From contig NZ_PXYG01000012.1 in assembly GCF_003012775.1 (NCBI RefSeq), positions 1 to 64,000 of the forward strand: a stretch of 64,000 nucleotides of DNA. Reading direction: 5' to 3'. Position 1 is the stretch's first letter, and each line of letters begins with the position of its first letter. Below, one piece after another: positions 55,706-63,894 of this stretch. Made by a program: the position numbers and the translations under genes. The DNA comes from Zobellella endophytica (GTDB lineage Bacteria > Pseudomonadota > Gammaproteobacteria > Enterobacterales > Aeromonadaceae). Under the pieces are notes generated by a model that was not told the DNA's origin, ran no database searches, and worked only from the letters and a program-made list of their open reading frames with translations.

Positions 55706-56335
55706 TTAGCGCGACAGACTGGCGGAGGCCAGCAAGGCGCCGAAGCCGGTCAGTAGCACGCCGAACACCCGATCGACCCAGTGGCGCAGCGCCATCATGC
55801 GGGAACGCACCGGGCCGGCCGAGAAGAGCAGGGCCACCAGGGAAAACCAGAGCAGGTGAGCCAGCGAAATAAAAGCGCCGTAGCCGAGCTGGACGGCCAG
55901 CGGGGTGCCCGGCTGTACCACCTGCATGAACAGGCTGACGATGAAGACGGTGGTCTTGGGGTTGAGCGCATTGGTCAGGAATCCCGCCCTGAACGCGCCC
56001 AGATCCGACAGCGCCGCTGCCGCGCCGCCGTTCCCGTCGTTCTTGCCATCGTCCAGCGGTGTGCTTTTCAGCATCCTGATGCCCAGCCAGATTAGGTAGG
56101 CGGCACCGGCCAGCTTCAGCAGGTTGAACAGCCAGATCGACTGGGTCATCAACAGGCCCACGCCGAGCAGGGTGTAGGTCAGGTGTACCAGCACGCCCGC
56201 GCCGATGCCGACGGCGGTCAGCACGCCGGCCCGGCGCGAAAGCAGCAGGCTGTTGCGCGATACCAGGGCGAAGTCCGGCCCCGGACTTATCACCGCCAGC
56301 ATGGTTATTGTGATCACAGCTATCATTTCGGTCAT
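55706..56335 (-). CDS. LysE/RhtB-family amino-acid exporter
   Basis: A 209-residue exporter with six membrane helices. The RhtB signature ISPGPDFALVSRNSLLLSRRAGVLTAVGIGAG is at residues about 15-46, with GFLTNALNPKTTVFIVSLFMQVV in the middle. I chose the ATG behind GAGGATAAAC. It diverges from a LysR gene 64 bp away that probably regulates it. The substrate (threonine, homoserine, lysine or similar) is not predictable. Confidence 0.9.
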   Translation of the reverse strand: MTEMIAVITITMLAVISPGPDFALVSRNSLLLSRRAGVLTAVGIGAGVLVHLTYTLLGVGLLMTQSIWLFNLLKLAGAAYLIWLGIRMLKSTPLDDGKNDGNGGAAAALSDLGAFRAGFLTNALNPKTTVFIVSLFMQVVQPGTPLAVQLGYGAFISLAHLLWFSLVALLFSAGPVRSRMMALRHWVDRVFGVLLTGFGALLASASLSR

Positions 56336-56399
56336 GTTTATCCTCGATGGGCTCAACTATCATCCAGAATATATTTGATGGAATGGGATAATAAAAACG

Positions 56400-57332
56400 A
56401 TGAATGCTGACATGTATTGTGAGCACAATTCACATAACAAGGGTGCCAGGCTGCCCTCTTTGGCCGCGTTGCGCTGTTTCGAGGCGGCAGCCGGTACCGA
56501 GAGCTTCAGCCGCGCCGCCGAGCGGTTGAACCTGACCCATGGTGCCATCAGCCGGGCCGTGCGGCTGCTGGAGGATGAATTAGGCGTGGCCCTGTTCGAG
56601 CGGAGGGGGCGGCGGGTGTTCTTGACCGACGCCGGCCGCAAGCTGGCCGAGGCGGTACGGCAAGGATTCGGCGTGATTGCCGCGACCGCCCGGGAACTGC
56701 GCGAGTCGGGGCAGAGCAGGCCGTTGACCATCTCCTGCGAACCCACCTTGCTGATGCGCTGGCTTATCCCGCGCCTGCCGCAATTCCAGGCGTTGCATCC
56801 CGAGGTATCGATCCAGCTGGTGGCCGGTGGCGGCCCCGTCGGGTTCGCGGGGGGCATCGACCTGGCCATAAGACGCAACGATTTCGACTGGCCGGCCCAC
56901 TACCATGCGGTGCGGCTGTTTGACGAGCGCACCGGCCCCGTGTGCCGTGCCGATCGGATAGCGGATTTCATCCGGCAGGACGACAATGGCGTGGCGCATC
57001 TCCGTCTGGACGCTACCCGCCTCCATTCCCGTACCCGTCTGGATGCCTGGGCGAGCTGGTGGCGGGGGATGGGCGAAGATAGCGACGAGGCCCCCGGGCA
57101 GGTATTCGAGCATTTCTATTTCAGCCTGCAGGCGGCGATAGCGGGAATTGGCGTCGCCATCGGGCCCTGGCCGCTGGTGTGCGACGACATCGACAGCGGC
57201 ATCCTGGCCGCCCCATTCGGATTTCGCGCCGACGGCAGCGGTTATTATCTGCTGGCGCCCGGCGCGTTCGAGCAGAACAGCCCCCAGGGGTGTTTTCAGC
57301 GGTGGCTGCACGCCCTGTCGCCGCAGGCGTAA
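56400..57332 (+). CDS. LysR-family regulator, GcvA-like
   Basis: A 310-residue LysR protein with a GcvA-type N-terminus (LPSLAALRCFEAAAGTESFSRAAERLNLTHGAISRAVRLLEDELG). Its effector domain has RPLTISCEPTLLMRWLIPRLPQF. Divergence from the RhtB exporter suggests it controls that gene. The effector is unknown. It marks the left boundary of the accessory segment that follows. Confidence 0.88.
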   Translation: MNADMYCEHNSHNKGARLPSLAALRCFEAAAGTESFSRAAERLNLTHGAISRAVRLLEDELGVALFERRGRRVFLTDAGRKLAEAVRQGFGVIAATARELRESGQSRPLTISCEPTLLMRWLIPRLPQFQALHPEVSIQLVAGGGPVGFAGGIDLAIRRNDFDWPAHYHAVRLFDERTGPVCRADRIADFIRQDDNGVAHLRLDATRLHSRTRLDAWASWWRGMGEDSDEAPGQVFEHFYFSLQAAIAGIGVAIGPWPLVCDDIDSGILAAPFGFRADGSGYYLLAPGAFEQNSPQGCFQRWLHALSPQA

Positions 57333-57673
57333 ACAGAAACGGGGGGAGAACCCCGCCGGAGCTGCTGGCAGTTTGTTCCACCAGAACAGGCCAGCCAGTG
57401 GCAAGAGCAGTCCGCTCCATAGGAGTGTTGATTGTATGTAGAGGGCGTGGGTGTCCGGTTTATCCACCCTTTGCCTGGGCAAGAACCCTGATTTGGCCTC
57501 AGTACGCGGGGTGCACTGAGTAAGATGTTGCTCTGAAAGAACATACTACATATCGGTTGTTGGACTGTCCGTTATGGCAGGACGCTCCATAATGGTGGGT
57601 AAGCCATGAGTAGGTAATTTAAGTGAAACTATAACTTCCCTAAAGTACAATAAATAAAGCTGTAGCTTCACTG
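57333..57673. other. Gene-free segment between LysR gene and hipA1
   Basis: This 341-bp stretch is less GC-rich than its left neighbour and has no credible gene. It contains an imperfect inverted repeat just after hipA1 (57623-57671, listed separately). No integrase remnant or attachment site was found. Confidence 0.5.
57623..57671. repeat. Inverted repeat downstream of hipA1
   Basis: Arms GTGAAACTATAACT and AGCTGTAGCTTCAC pair at 11 of 14 positions. The left arm extended to GTGAAACTATAACTTC matches, inverted and with one mismatch, a site upstream of hipB1 at 59474-59489. The hipBA1 module is thus bracketed by the same 16-bp word in inverted orientation. Confidence 0.6.
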
Positions 57674-58918
57674 TTAATCGATATTGAACGCAGACTTCAT
57701 GGCTTCTTGCTCGGCGCGCGAAATGCCGATCCGGTTGGCAAGTTCGCGCCATTGGTCTACCGATGCCAGGACGTTAACGAAGATATCCTCGGCCTTCTTT
57801 TGGGTGAGCTGGAAGAACTCGATGACCTCGAAGGCCAGCTCATAGCTCAAACTGTTGTCCTTTTCATCGATGTTGAGGTGCAGGCCATTGGCCATCGCCG
57901 TCGGGTTGATGTCGTACGCGGGGGACAGGCGCCAGCCTTCACCGTCAAACAGAAAGCCATGGTTGCGCAGGTGGTCATCGACGTTGGATAGCGCAATGTT
58001 AAAGACGATACGACGCCACAGTTGGGCCAGGTCGTCCCGGGTGTGGCTGCCGCGGTTGGTCAGGAATTCGGCGAGCTCCAGATAGCTGGCGCCGTCCTCG
58101 CCGTCATAGTATTCGAGCTGCGTCATGGCCGACGAAAAATGAAGGCGTTGGTCTCCATCGCGATCAAAGCGTTTGGTCAGAAAGGTGTGATGAGCCGAGT
58201 TGTTGCGCGCGATGCGGCATTCGGCCATCTCAATGCCGGCGCCCTGTGCCAGGAGGTAAGTCAGGTATTCCCAGGCGCCGATATCATGGTCGTCATGCTG
58301 GCTGGGAAACTTGGCGATCCAGAGATGGCCCTGTTCATCCGCTACCGAGGCTTTCGGGCGGGCGCCGCCCAGGGATGAGCCTGGCGAGATCAGCATGGAC
58401 AGCCACTTCATGTAGTCGGGATCATCATGGTCCAGGTTCTGCTCGACCTGTCGGGCGGCATGTTCGAGTTCTCGCAGCGATGTCATCGGGGGCGCCGAGA
58501 GGCGCTTGTCATCGTCGAGAAAAGGGCCCTTCAGATCTGTCTTGAAGCGCAGGGCGCCCATACGGTATTCATCATACACACCCAGAAGGTAATCGCTCTC
58601 TTGCAGGGGGTTCACTCGCCGGCCCTCCCGGCGGGCCATTGCCGCTTCGCGTCGCTGCATCAGCAAACGGCCCCAACGATCAGGACAGGAGTCCAGAAAG
58701 GTCCTGAAGTTGCGATCATCCCCCTTGTGCTGATTGCCTTCAAACAGGTGAAGATCAGGATCGATCTTCAAATAGGGAGCATCGCCCCGTCGAAGCCAGT
58801 CGAGCGCATAGGCGAAGCTGAAGTGCTCTTTGCCGCGTACCTGGTCCGCCGTCAGGGTGCCGATCAGGACGGGTTCGTCTTCGATCCAGTCGGCAAAGAC
58901 ATGGATATCACGGTTCAT
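57674..58918 (-). CDS. HipA-family Ser/Thr kinase toxin, module 1
   Basis: A 414-residue HipA-like kinase. It has the phosphate-loop region SPGSSLGGARPKASV (about 180-194), the catalytic segment NVDDHLRNHGFLF and the metal-binding PAYDINP. This subfamily differs from E. coli HipA in sequence, and the target may not be GltX. The start codon overlaps the stop of the upstream hipB gene (ATGA), the usual antitoxin-first order. The sequence is complete and catalytic residues are present, so the toxin is probably active unless bound by its antitoxin. Confidence 0.88.
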   Translation of the reverse strand: MNRDIHVFADWIEDEPVLIGTLTADQVRGKEHFSFAYALDWLRRGDAPYLKIDPDLHLFEGNQHKGDDRNFRTFLDSCPDRWGRLLMQRREAAMARREGRRVNPLQESDYLLGVYDEYRMGALRFKTDLKGPFLDDDKRLSAPPMTSLRELEHAARQVEQNLDHDDPDYMKWLSMLISPGSSLGGARPKASVADEQGHLWIAKFPSQHDDHDIGAWEYLTYLLAQGAGIEMAECRIARNNSAHHTFLTKRFDRDGDQRLHFSSAMTQLEYYDGEDGASYLELAEFLTNRGSHTRDDLAQLWRRIVFNIALSNVDDHLRNHGFLFDGEGWRLSPAYDINPTAMANGLHLNIDEKDNSLSYELAFEVIEFFQLTQKKAEDIFVNVLASVDQWRELANRIGISRAEQEAMKSAFNID

Positions 58919-59454
58919 GCGTCCTCTCCGCTTGAGGATGTATCAGGCTGACCGTCGTGCGGATTCTGCCCTTGCCTGTCATCCTGGTTTGCCCGTGACC
59001 TGGCCAACTCCAGCAGCGATTGTATATGCTGAGAGCTGGCTGGTTTCGATACCGGTGCCGATGCTTTTGGCGTGGGACGGTGTGGCATACCACCCGAGGT
59101 GGAAGAGGGCCGGTCCGATGCGGGCCTGGTTCCCGGCTGAGTGGTTTTCAGCAGTGCAATGTCCTGCAGTTTGCGCCCCATGGCATCATCCAGCGCCACC
59201 TTGGCCAGATCCTCGGCCAGTCCCAGGACCGCCAGCACGCGCAGGTAGTGCCCGATCGACACGGTGGACTCGCCACGCTCGATGTTGCGCAACGTTGGCT
59301 TGGACAAGCCTGTGCGCTCTGCAATCATCGTCTGGGTGATCTTGCGGCGTTTCATCGCCAGACGGATATTCTCCCCGAGCTGTTGCAGGATCTTCTGCTC
59401 TTTGGGGAAGACGACGGCCTGGCGTTTTTGTTTGGTCTGCATGACACTACACAT
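58915..59454 (-). CDS. HipB-like Xre-family antitoxin, module 1
   Basis: A 179-residue protein with an N-terminal Xre helix-turn-helix (LGENIRLAMKRRKITQTMIAERTGLSKPTLRNIERGE, about 27-63). A long, polar, Pro/Ser/Thr-rich C-terminal tail follows that looks disordered and could carry toxin binding or a degradation signal. It is translationally coupled to the hipA gene. The first ATG is used; a second ATG four codons later is equally possible. It should autorepress through the palindrome at its start. Confidence 0.85.
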   Translation of the reverse strand: MCSVMQTKQKRQAVVFPKEQKILQQLGENIRLAMKRRKITQTMIAERTGLSKPTLRNIERGESTVSIGHYLRVLAVLGLAEDLAKVALDDAMGRKLQDIALLKTTQPGTRPASDRPSSTSGGMPHRPTPKASAPVSKPASSQHIQSLLELARSRANQDDRQGQNPHDGQPDTSSSGEDA

Positions 59455-59489
59455 TCATAAAACAGGATTTTATGAAATTATAGTTTCAC
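59455..59489. promoter_or_regulatory. Operator region of hipBA module 1
   Basis: Immediately upstream of the antitoxin ATG lies the perfect dyad TCATAAAA-N5-TTTTATGA (59455-59475). It overlaps the 16-bp word GAAATTATAGTTTCAC (59474-59489), which recurs inverted after hipA1. Both are likely antitoxin-binding sites. Confidence 0.6.
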
Positions 59490-59618
59490 AAAAAAAGATG
59501 AACAAGGCCGCCGGGAAGACGAGTTCGGCACACCGCTTCGTTGACGGGTCGCGGCCAGTGTGTCCGGCGTGCGACTCGGCCAGCCCGGGAATGCCGTGCC
59601 ACCTTCCCGGCATGCTCT

Positions 59619-59636
59619 TCACTTCCCGATGCAGAA
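59619..59636. repeat. Attachment-site direct repeat, displaced mnmE 3' end
   Basis: TCACTTCCCGATGCAGAA is a 16-of-18 match to the 3' end of mnmE at 63877-63894. Read on the minus strand it codes FCIGK-stop, the conserved MnmE C-terminus, so it is probably the original gene end pushed away by the island. It resembles the 18-bp SGI1 core at the same gene. Confidence 0.85.
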
Positions 59637-59791
59637 AGTGAAGTTTTCTTTAATATCATATAGATGCTGACTTTTCGGGGTCCCTTTGGGGGAAAGTGAT
59701 TTAAGTCAGCGATTTGAAAAACTGATCACAGATGCCCATGGTGTGATGCCGGCCCAGTCTGCAATCGTTTCCCGCCGATATGTTCGGTTGT

Positions 59792-61111
59792 TCAATCTCT
59801 GCCGGTCGTTAGCCGGGAGGACCTGGCCTTTACTCCTCCCAGTATTGAGTCACGGATGTGACCGGGGAAATCGTTTGGCAACTGCTTTCTGACCTTGTCG
59901 ATGGCAGTATCAACCGAGCCTGCTACTTCCGCCAGAATGGTCGCCATCGCCTCCTGAGAAAAGCCTACTGCTTTGGCTGTCTGGAAGAAGTGCCTTGGAA
60001 AGATTTGCTCAATGCCGTACTTCCTGCCTTTCGTACCTTTGAGACCCATGGCCAGTTTGGCATCACGTGGATGAAGACCTCTGCCACCAAACACCGGGTA
60101 CATGGAAAGAATGTCGTAGAAAGGGGTCAGGCGAAAGCGGCCATCGGGCTCAATGAACACGGAAAAGTTTTTGGCATGGCCATCTGTTGCGGCCAGCAGC
60201 CAAAACAATACCTGTGCTTTCATGAACCGATAGCGGTCTTGCTCGGCATTGGCTGAGCCCAGCAGGTAGGACATGATCTCAGCAATTCCCGGTCCACCGT
60301 GATTCTCGTACTTCTGTGCCGATGGGACGTTCAGAACCTGACAAAAGTCCTCCTGCGGCAAGCGCATAAGCCAGCTGCCATCCGATGCATATTTACGGTC
60401 AAAACGCTCAACAGCCAGAGCCTTGATGCTGCCCACCTGCATCATGAAGCAGTCGGGCACCGGCAAGCCAAACTCTCGTGCCAGCAAGGTACAGAGATAC
60501 TCGTTTTCGACACTGTCGGACAGGTCAATGGCATATGAGTGGCTTTCTATTCTGCCGATGGGCAACTTGATGATATGGGTTGTTGGTGTGGCATTACGGG
60601 GCTGGCACCATTTATCCCCCAGGAGCAGCAGTGCCGTTTTCTCCTGGGCGCCGGCGATGGAAATCCGAAAGTCTTCTGCTTCCTCGATCATCCCCAGAGG
60701 AGCACCTGCCTGATAGCCGGTTAGCACCTTTTCCAGCTCCCCGTCAGACAACACCTTGTATTCCATTTTTCGAATATCGCCGGGGGGAATGTCCTGTGGC
60801 AACAGTTGCAGCGCACCCACAGTGTCGGCCCCAACCTTGGACAGCAAATCGAAAGGCTGAGTCGAGTTTGCGTGGTATCTGGCAAGGATCCGGTTCCTGA
60901 CGTCAGGCGTATCAGGTAACAGGTTGTCAAAGAAGTTGTATGCTTCACTCCCTTGATACGTCTGATGGCGCAGTGGCATGGACAGTGATATCGGACGGCT
61001 TCCTGGCAAGCGTAACCAGGCCTCGTCGTATTTGAAATGATGGGCTCCTGAGCCGGTTCGGGTGAAAACGCCCACCCGGTAACCGTTCATGTAGACATCA
61101 AGCTCCGCCAT
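59792..61111 (-). CDS. hipA: HipA serine/threonine kinase toxin, E. coli type
   Basis: A 439-residue kinase that aligns along its whole length with E. coli HipA (440 residues), which phosphorylates GltX and induces persistence. The inhibitory autophosphorylation serine is Ser151 in ISIAGAQEKTAL. Catalytic Asp310 and Asn315 are in ATDGHAKNF, and Asp333 is in TPFYDIL. The ATG shares its A with the hipB stop (TAATG) and has AGGAGG upstream. All key residues are intact, so an active toxin is expected. It is the last cargo gene before the displaced mnmE repeat. Confidence 0.95.
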   Translation of the reverse strand: MAELDVYMNGYRVGVFTRTGSGAHHFKYDEAWLRLPGSRPISLSMPLRHQTYQGSEAYNFFDNLLPDTPDVRNRILARYHANSTQPFDLLSKVGADTVGALQLLPQDIPPGDIRKMEYKVLSDGELEKVLTGYQAGAPLGMIEEAEDFRISIAGAQEKTALLLLGDKWCQPRNATPTTHIIKLPIGRIESHSYAIDLSDSVENEYLCTLLAREFGLPVPDCFMMQVGSIKALAVERFDRKYASDGSWLMRLPQEDFCQVLNVPSAQKYENHGGPGIAEIMSYLLGSANAEQDRYRFMKAQVLFWLLAATDGHAKNFSVFIEPDGRFRLTPFYDILSMYPVFGGRGLHPRDAKLAMGLKGTKGRKYGIEQIFPRHFFQTAKAVGFSQEAMATILAEVAGSVDTAIDKVRKQLPNDFPGHIRDSILGGVKARSSRLTTGRD

Positions 61112-61377
61112 TACCACTCCTCCTTCCAGCCTGCTGATGCATCACTATCTGGGTCTGTGCCAGAGGTATTTCGTGGCTGAACCGTCAATTCCAGCTCCAA
61201 TGCCGACAGGATCTTGAAGAAGGTCTCCAATTTGGTGGTGTCCGGGTGCAGTTCAAAGTTGGAAACCGTGTCCTGGCGGATCCCCACCTTGCCAGCCACC
61301 TTACCCTGGGAAAGTTTCTGGGTGAGTCTGACATCTTTGATGTAAGCGCTGAGCTGATGGGCACTAGTGATTTTCAT
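61111..61377 (-). CDS. hipB: HipB antitoxin, E. coli type
   Basis: The 88-residue Xre antitoxin has exactly the length of E. coli HipB. The helix-turn-helix is SQGKVAGKVGIRQDTVSNFELHPDTTKLETFFKIL. The C-terminus ends in Trp, as in E. coli, where the final Trp matters for HipA binding and Lon degradation. It neutralises HipA and represses the operon together with it. Repeated 10-bp motifs upstream are probable operators. Confidence 0.93.
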   Translation of the reverse strand: MKITSAHQLSAYIKDVRLTQKLSQGKVAGKVGIRQDTVSNFELHPDTTKLETFFKILSALELELTVQPRNTSGTDPDSDASAGWKEEW

Positions 61378-61411
61378 GGCTGGGCTACCTGACAGAATTG
61401 ATACTTCTACA

Positions 61412-61477
61412 TTACACGCTATGGCAGGTATATCAAAATTTACACCTTGTAGCGGGTAAAATTGTCCTTACACGCTA
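61412..61477. promoter_or_regulatory. Repeated operator motif upstream of hipB
   Basis: TTACACGCTA occurs at 61412-61421 and 61468-61477, with a close inverted copy TAGCGGGTAA at 61450-61459. The sites lie in the 139-bp gap between the primase-helicase stop and hipB. They probably bind HipB (or HipBA), though E. coli HipB recognises a different sequence, TATCC-N8-GGATA. Confidence 0.6.
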
Positions 61478-61516
61478 AAGCCGTTAATACCTCCAGTATC
61501 TGTTCTAGCGGATGAG

Positions 61517-63838
61517 CTAGATCAGGGCCATCTGTTCCGGCGAGACAAACCGGTAGCCCATGGTCGAGTAGCCTTTCTCCCGCTTGTGGAACATTCTGAG
61601 CAACATGGGCAGGCCGGTGTCGACATAGTCGTAGACGGTGACCTCCTGCTTGCCACGGGCCTCGCGGTGAAGCCGCCCTGCATATTGTGCCAGGGTGCCT
61701 TTCCAGGCGATGGGCAGAGCCAGAAACAGCGTATCCAGCCGGGGCAGATCAAACCCCTCGCCAATGTACTTGCCCGTGGCCACCACCACCTCAGCATCGG
61801 GCAGCATGGCCTCCACTTTTCTGCGCTCCTTTACGCCCATGCCACCCCTGAGCACCACTGCGCTGAGGGCCGCATCGGACAGCATGCCGGCCAGCGTTTC
61901 GGCATGCTCCCGGCGTTCGGTCAGCAGCAGGCAGTTTCCACCCTGTTTGACGCTCGCTGTTACATCCCGGATGATTTCCTCATTTCGTGCCGGGCTCTCG
62001 GCCAGCCAGCGGTACACAGTGGCGATATGGGGGCGATCCCCGGGTTGGCTGAGTGCTGCAGGCGGTGCCTCCTGTCGCTTTCGCACGATCACGCGCTGGT
62101 CAAAGCCTGACTGGTGATCGGATTGAGCGCGGTAACGCACCGGACCGGCGGTCATCAGCATGATTTTCTGGTGTCCGTCCTGGCGATGTGGGGTGGCCGT
62201 CAGACCAAGCAGATATCGTGCGCTGATTTCATTGAGCAGTAATTCGTAGCGGGGTGCCGAGATATGATGACACTCGTCGATAATGATCTGGCCATATTCG
62301 CGGACGAAGCCGGCAATTGTATTGTCTTTTCGGTCGATCAGGCTCTGATAGGTGGCGACATCAACCTGGCCAGTGGCCTTTTTCTTGCCGCCGCCAAACA
62401 CGCCGATGGCGGCCCCTTCAAGAAAGCTTTCCAGCCGTTCTTTCCATTGATCCAGCAGTTGCCGGCTGTGGGTCAGGATCAGGGTGTTGACCTTGCGGCT
62501 GGCAATCACGCCAATGGCGGTGATCGTTTTGCCAAAGGCCGTGGGCGCATGCAGTATGCCGGTGTCGTGTTGAGTGAGGGCATCGACGGCGGCTTGCTGG
62601 TTGTTCCGGAGCTGAATCCGCAGTGTAAGCCCCGTTAATGAAGTGCCCGCTACCCGTTGGTCTTCCATGTCCACCTGAATGCTCTGTTCGCGCAACAGCT
62701 CAAGCACCTCGTCCAGGCAGCCCCGGGGCACTGACAGGTAGCCCTGCTCGATACGGGAGCAGGAAATGTAGCGGGGAATGCCATGGGTGGAAAAGCGCAA
62801 CGCCTGGGTTTTGAAGAACACCGGGTTGGCAAAGCTCGCCAGTCGTTTGATGCGTGCCGCCAGCGGCGCGGGAATGTCGGCCAGCTTGATATAAACATGG
62901 TTGGCCAGGGTGAGGGTGACGCGCTCGGGGCAGTCGGGCACCGGCCCGGATTCCGTATGCAGGCCTTGCTCCCAGGGTGCCGTGTCATCGTCGATAGAGG
63001 CCGGGGCGGGCGGCTCACCCACCCAGTCTTGCAGTTGGGTGGGGCTGAGCCGCTTTAACTCGTGCAGAAATGCCCACTGGTCTTCATGAGGTATCAGCTC
63101 GTCATTCACGAATAGGCTGCAGCCTCTGGAGCGGGCTTCGTATTGCAGGGGCAGGGCGATCAGGTTGCCAAAGCCACCCTGAGGCATCATGTCCTGATTG
63201 GGAAACAGGCGATCGTAGGAGTCGAAGGATAAACCGGGGTGTAGTTCCATGGCCTTGTCGAGCAGCCTGAAGCCCAGAGCCCTGGCCGACCAGGCCGGCA
63301 CCGGCGCCGAGAAAAATATCCACAAATGGGCTCCGGCCCCGGAGCGGGATATCTCCAGTGCATAAGGGAGGTTCTCCCGGCGACAGACCTGGGCCAGGGC
63401 CTTAACATCCGCTTGCCAGTCCGCCTTGTCAAAATCCATGGCCAGCAGGTGGCAGTGATGGTCCGGTTGCAGAGGATAGAGGCCGGCGACCAACTTTCCC
63501 GACAGATGGGCGAAAAGAACTTTTCCGTCCAGCGGAGTGAACTGGCGGTGAGGGCAGTCGCTGCACTTGATCCTCGGCTTCTGGCAGATACCCTGAACCC
63601 ACTCGTTGCTGCAGGCCACGGCATAACCGGTGCGGCCATCGGCTTTCTCCCAGCGAATGGCATGCACATCGGCGCGTCCGCGAAACAACCCCTGAAACAG
63701 CTCAACCTTTTGCTGAGGTGTCAGCTGTGCGGCAACAGGCGTGGCCTGCAGCAACTCCTGTCTGCGGGCAAGCAGGGCTGCTTTTTCACGCTCCAGTTCT
63801 GCCAGTCGGGTATCAATCGCGCTGAGTTCGTCGGCCAT
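61517..63838 (-). CDS. Archaeo-eukaryotic primase - SF2 helicase fusion (TOTE-type conflict protein)
   Basis: A 773-residue protein. A short N-terminal coiled coil (LAELEREKAALLARRQELL) is followed by an AEP-type primase domain (about 40-290) with a Cys cluster (C85, C92, C95), the acidic pair AMDFD (D135, D137) and the SxxxAH motif (H171). The C-terminal half is an SF2 helicase: Walker A APTAFGKT (431-438), DECHH (521-525), LTATP (546-550), RLHREARG motif VI. The combination resembles AEP-helicase proteins of TOTE conflict systems. No nuclease domain is visible after the helicase. I chose the ATG at MADELSAIDT; an upstream TTG is an alternative. Confidence 0.85.
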   Translation of the reverse strand: MADELSAIDTRLAELEREKAALLARRQELLQATPVAAQLTPQQKVELFQGLFRGRADVHAIRWEKADGRTGYAVACSNEWVQGICQKPRIKCSDCPHRQFTPLDGKVLFAHLSGKLVAGLYPLQPDHHCHLLAMDFDKADWQADVKALAQVCRRENLPYALEISRSGAGAHLWIFFSAPVPAWSARALGFRLLDKAMELHPGLSFDSYDRLFPNQDMMPQGGFGNLIALPLQYEARSRGCSLFVNDELIPHEDQWAFLHELKRLSPTQLQDWVGEPPAPASIDDDTAPWEQGLHTESGPVPDCPERVTLTLANHVYIKLADIPAPLAARIKRLASFANPVFFKTQALRFSTHGIPRYISCSRIEQGYLSVPRGCLDEVLELLREQSIQVDMEDQRVAGTSLTGLTLRIQLRNNQQAAVDALTQHDTGILHAPTAFGKTITAIGVIASRKVNTLILTHSRQLLDQWKERLESFLEGAAIGVFGGGKKKATGQVDVATYQSLIDRKDNTIAGFVREYGQIIIDECHHISAPRYELLLNEISARYLLGLTATPHRQDGHQKIMLMTAGPVRYRAQSDHQSGFDQRVIVRKRQEAPPAALSQPGDRPHIATVYRWLAESPARNEEIIRDVTASVKQGGNCLLLTERREHAETLAGMLSDAALSAVVLRGGMGVKERRKVEAMLPDAEVVVATGKYIGEGFDLPRLDTLFLALPIAWKGTLAQYAGRLHREARGKQEVTVYDYVDTGLPMLLRMFHKREKGYSTMGYRFVSPEQMALI

Positions 63839-63876
63839 GGATATATCTATCTCCTCCAAACTTCAGAGCGACTATC

Positions 63877-63894
63877 TCACTTCCCGATACAAAA
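63877..63894. repeat. Attachment-site direct repeat at the present mnmE 3' end
   Basis: TCACTTCCCGATACAAAA is the last 18 bp of mnmE (minus strand, coding FCIGK-stop). It pairs with the displaced copy at 59619-59636. Two synonymous differences separate the copies, as expected if the present gene end was supplied by the island. Confidence 0.85.

Larger units (their letters stand above)
59619..63894. mobile_element. Small genomic island inserted at the 3' end of mnmE
   Basis: About 4.26 kb lies between the start points of two direct repeats of the mnmE end. The cargo is hipB-hipA and a primase-helicase gene, all on the minus strand. No integrase, excisionase or transfer gene is present. SGI1 and its relatives insert at exactly this site (thdF/mnmE), so a trans-acting integrase or loss of one is implied. 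The boundaries are read directly; the mobility is inferred. Confidence 0.75.

Noticed and set aside
54573-56426. A 617-codon frame running through the PDC sensor gene and the RhtB gene region
   Set aside because: Its first half is out of frame over the well-supported exporter gene and has no protein-like character. Only the last 313 codons look real.
57630-57650. Possible third copy of the mnmE attachment core (ACTTCCC followed by an A-rich stretch)
   Set aside because: Only seven contiguous bases match, and spacing and reading of FCIGK are lost, so it cannot be called a repeat of the site.
59637-59791. Possible integrase or excisionase remnant between the left repeat and hipA
   Set aside because: No frame in this 155-bp stretch resembles a tyrosine recombinase or a small DNA-binding protein.
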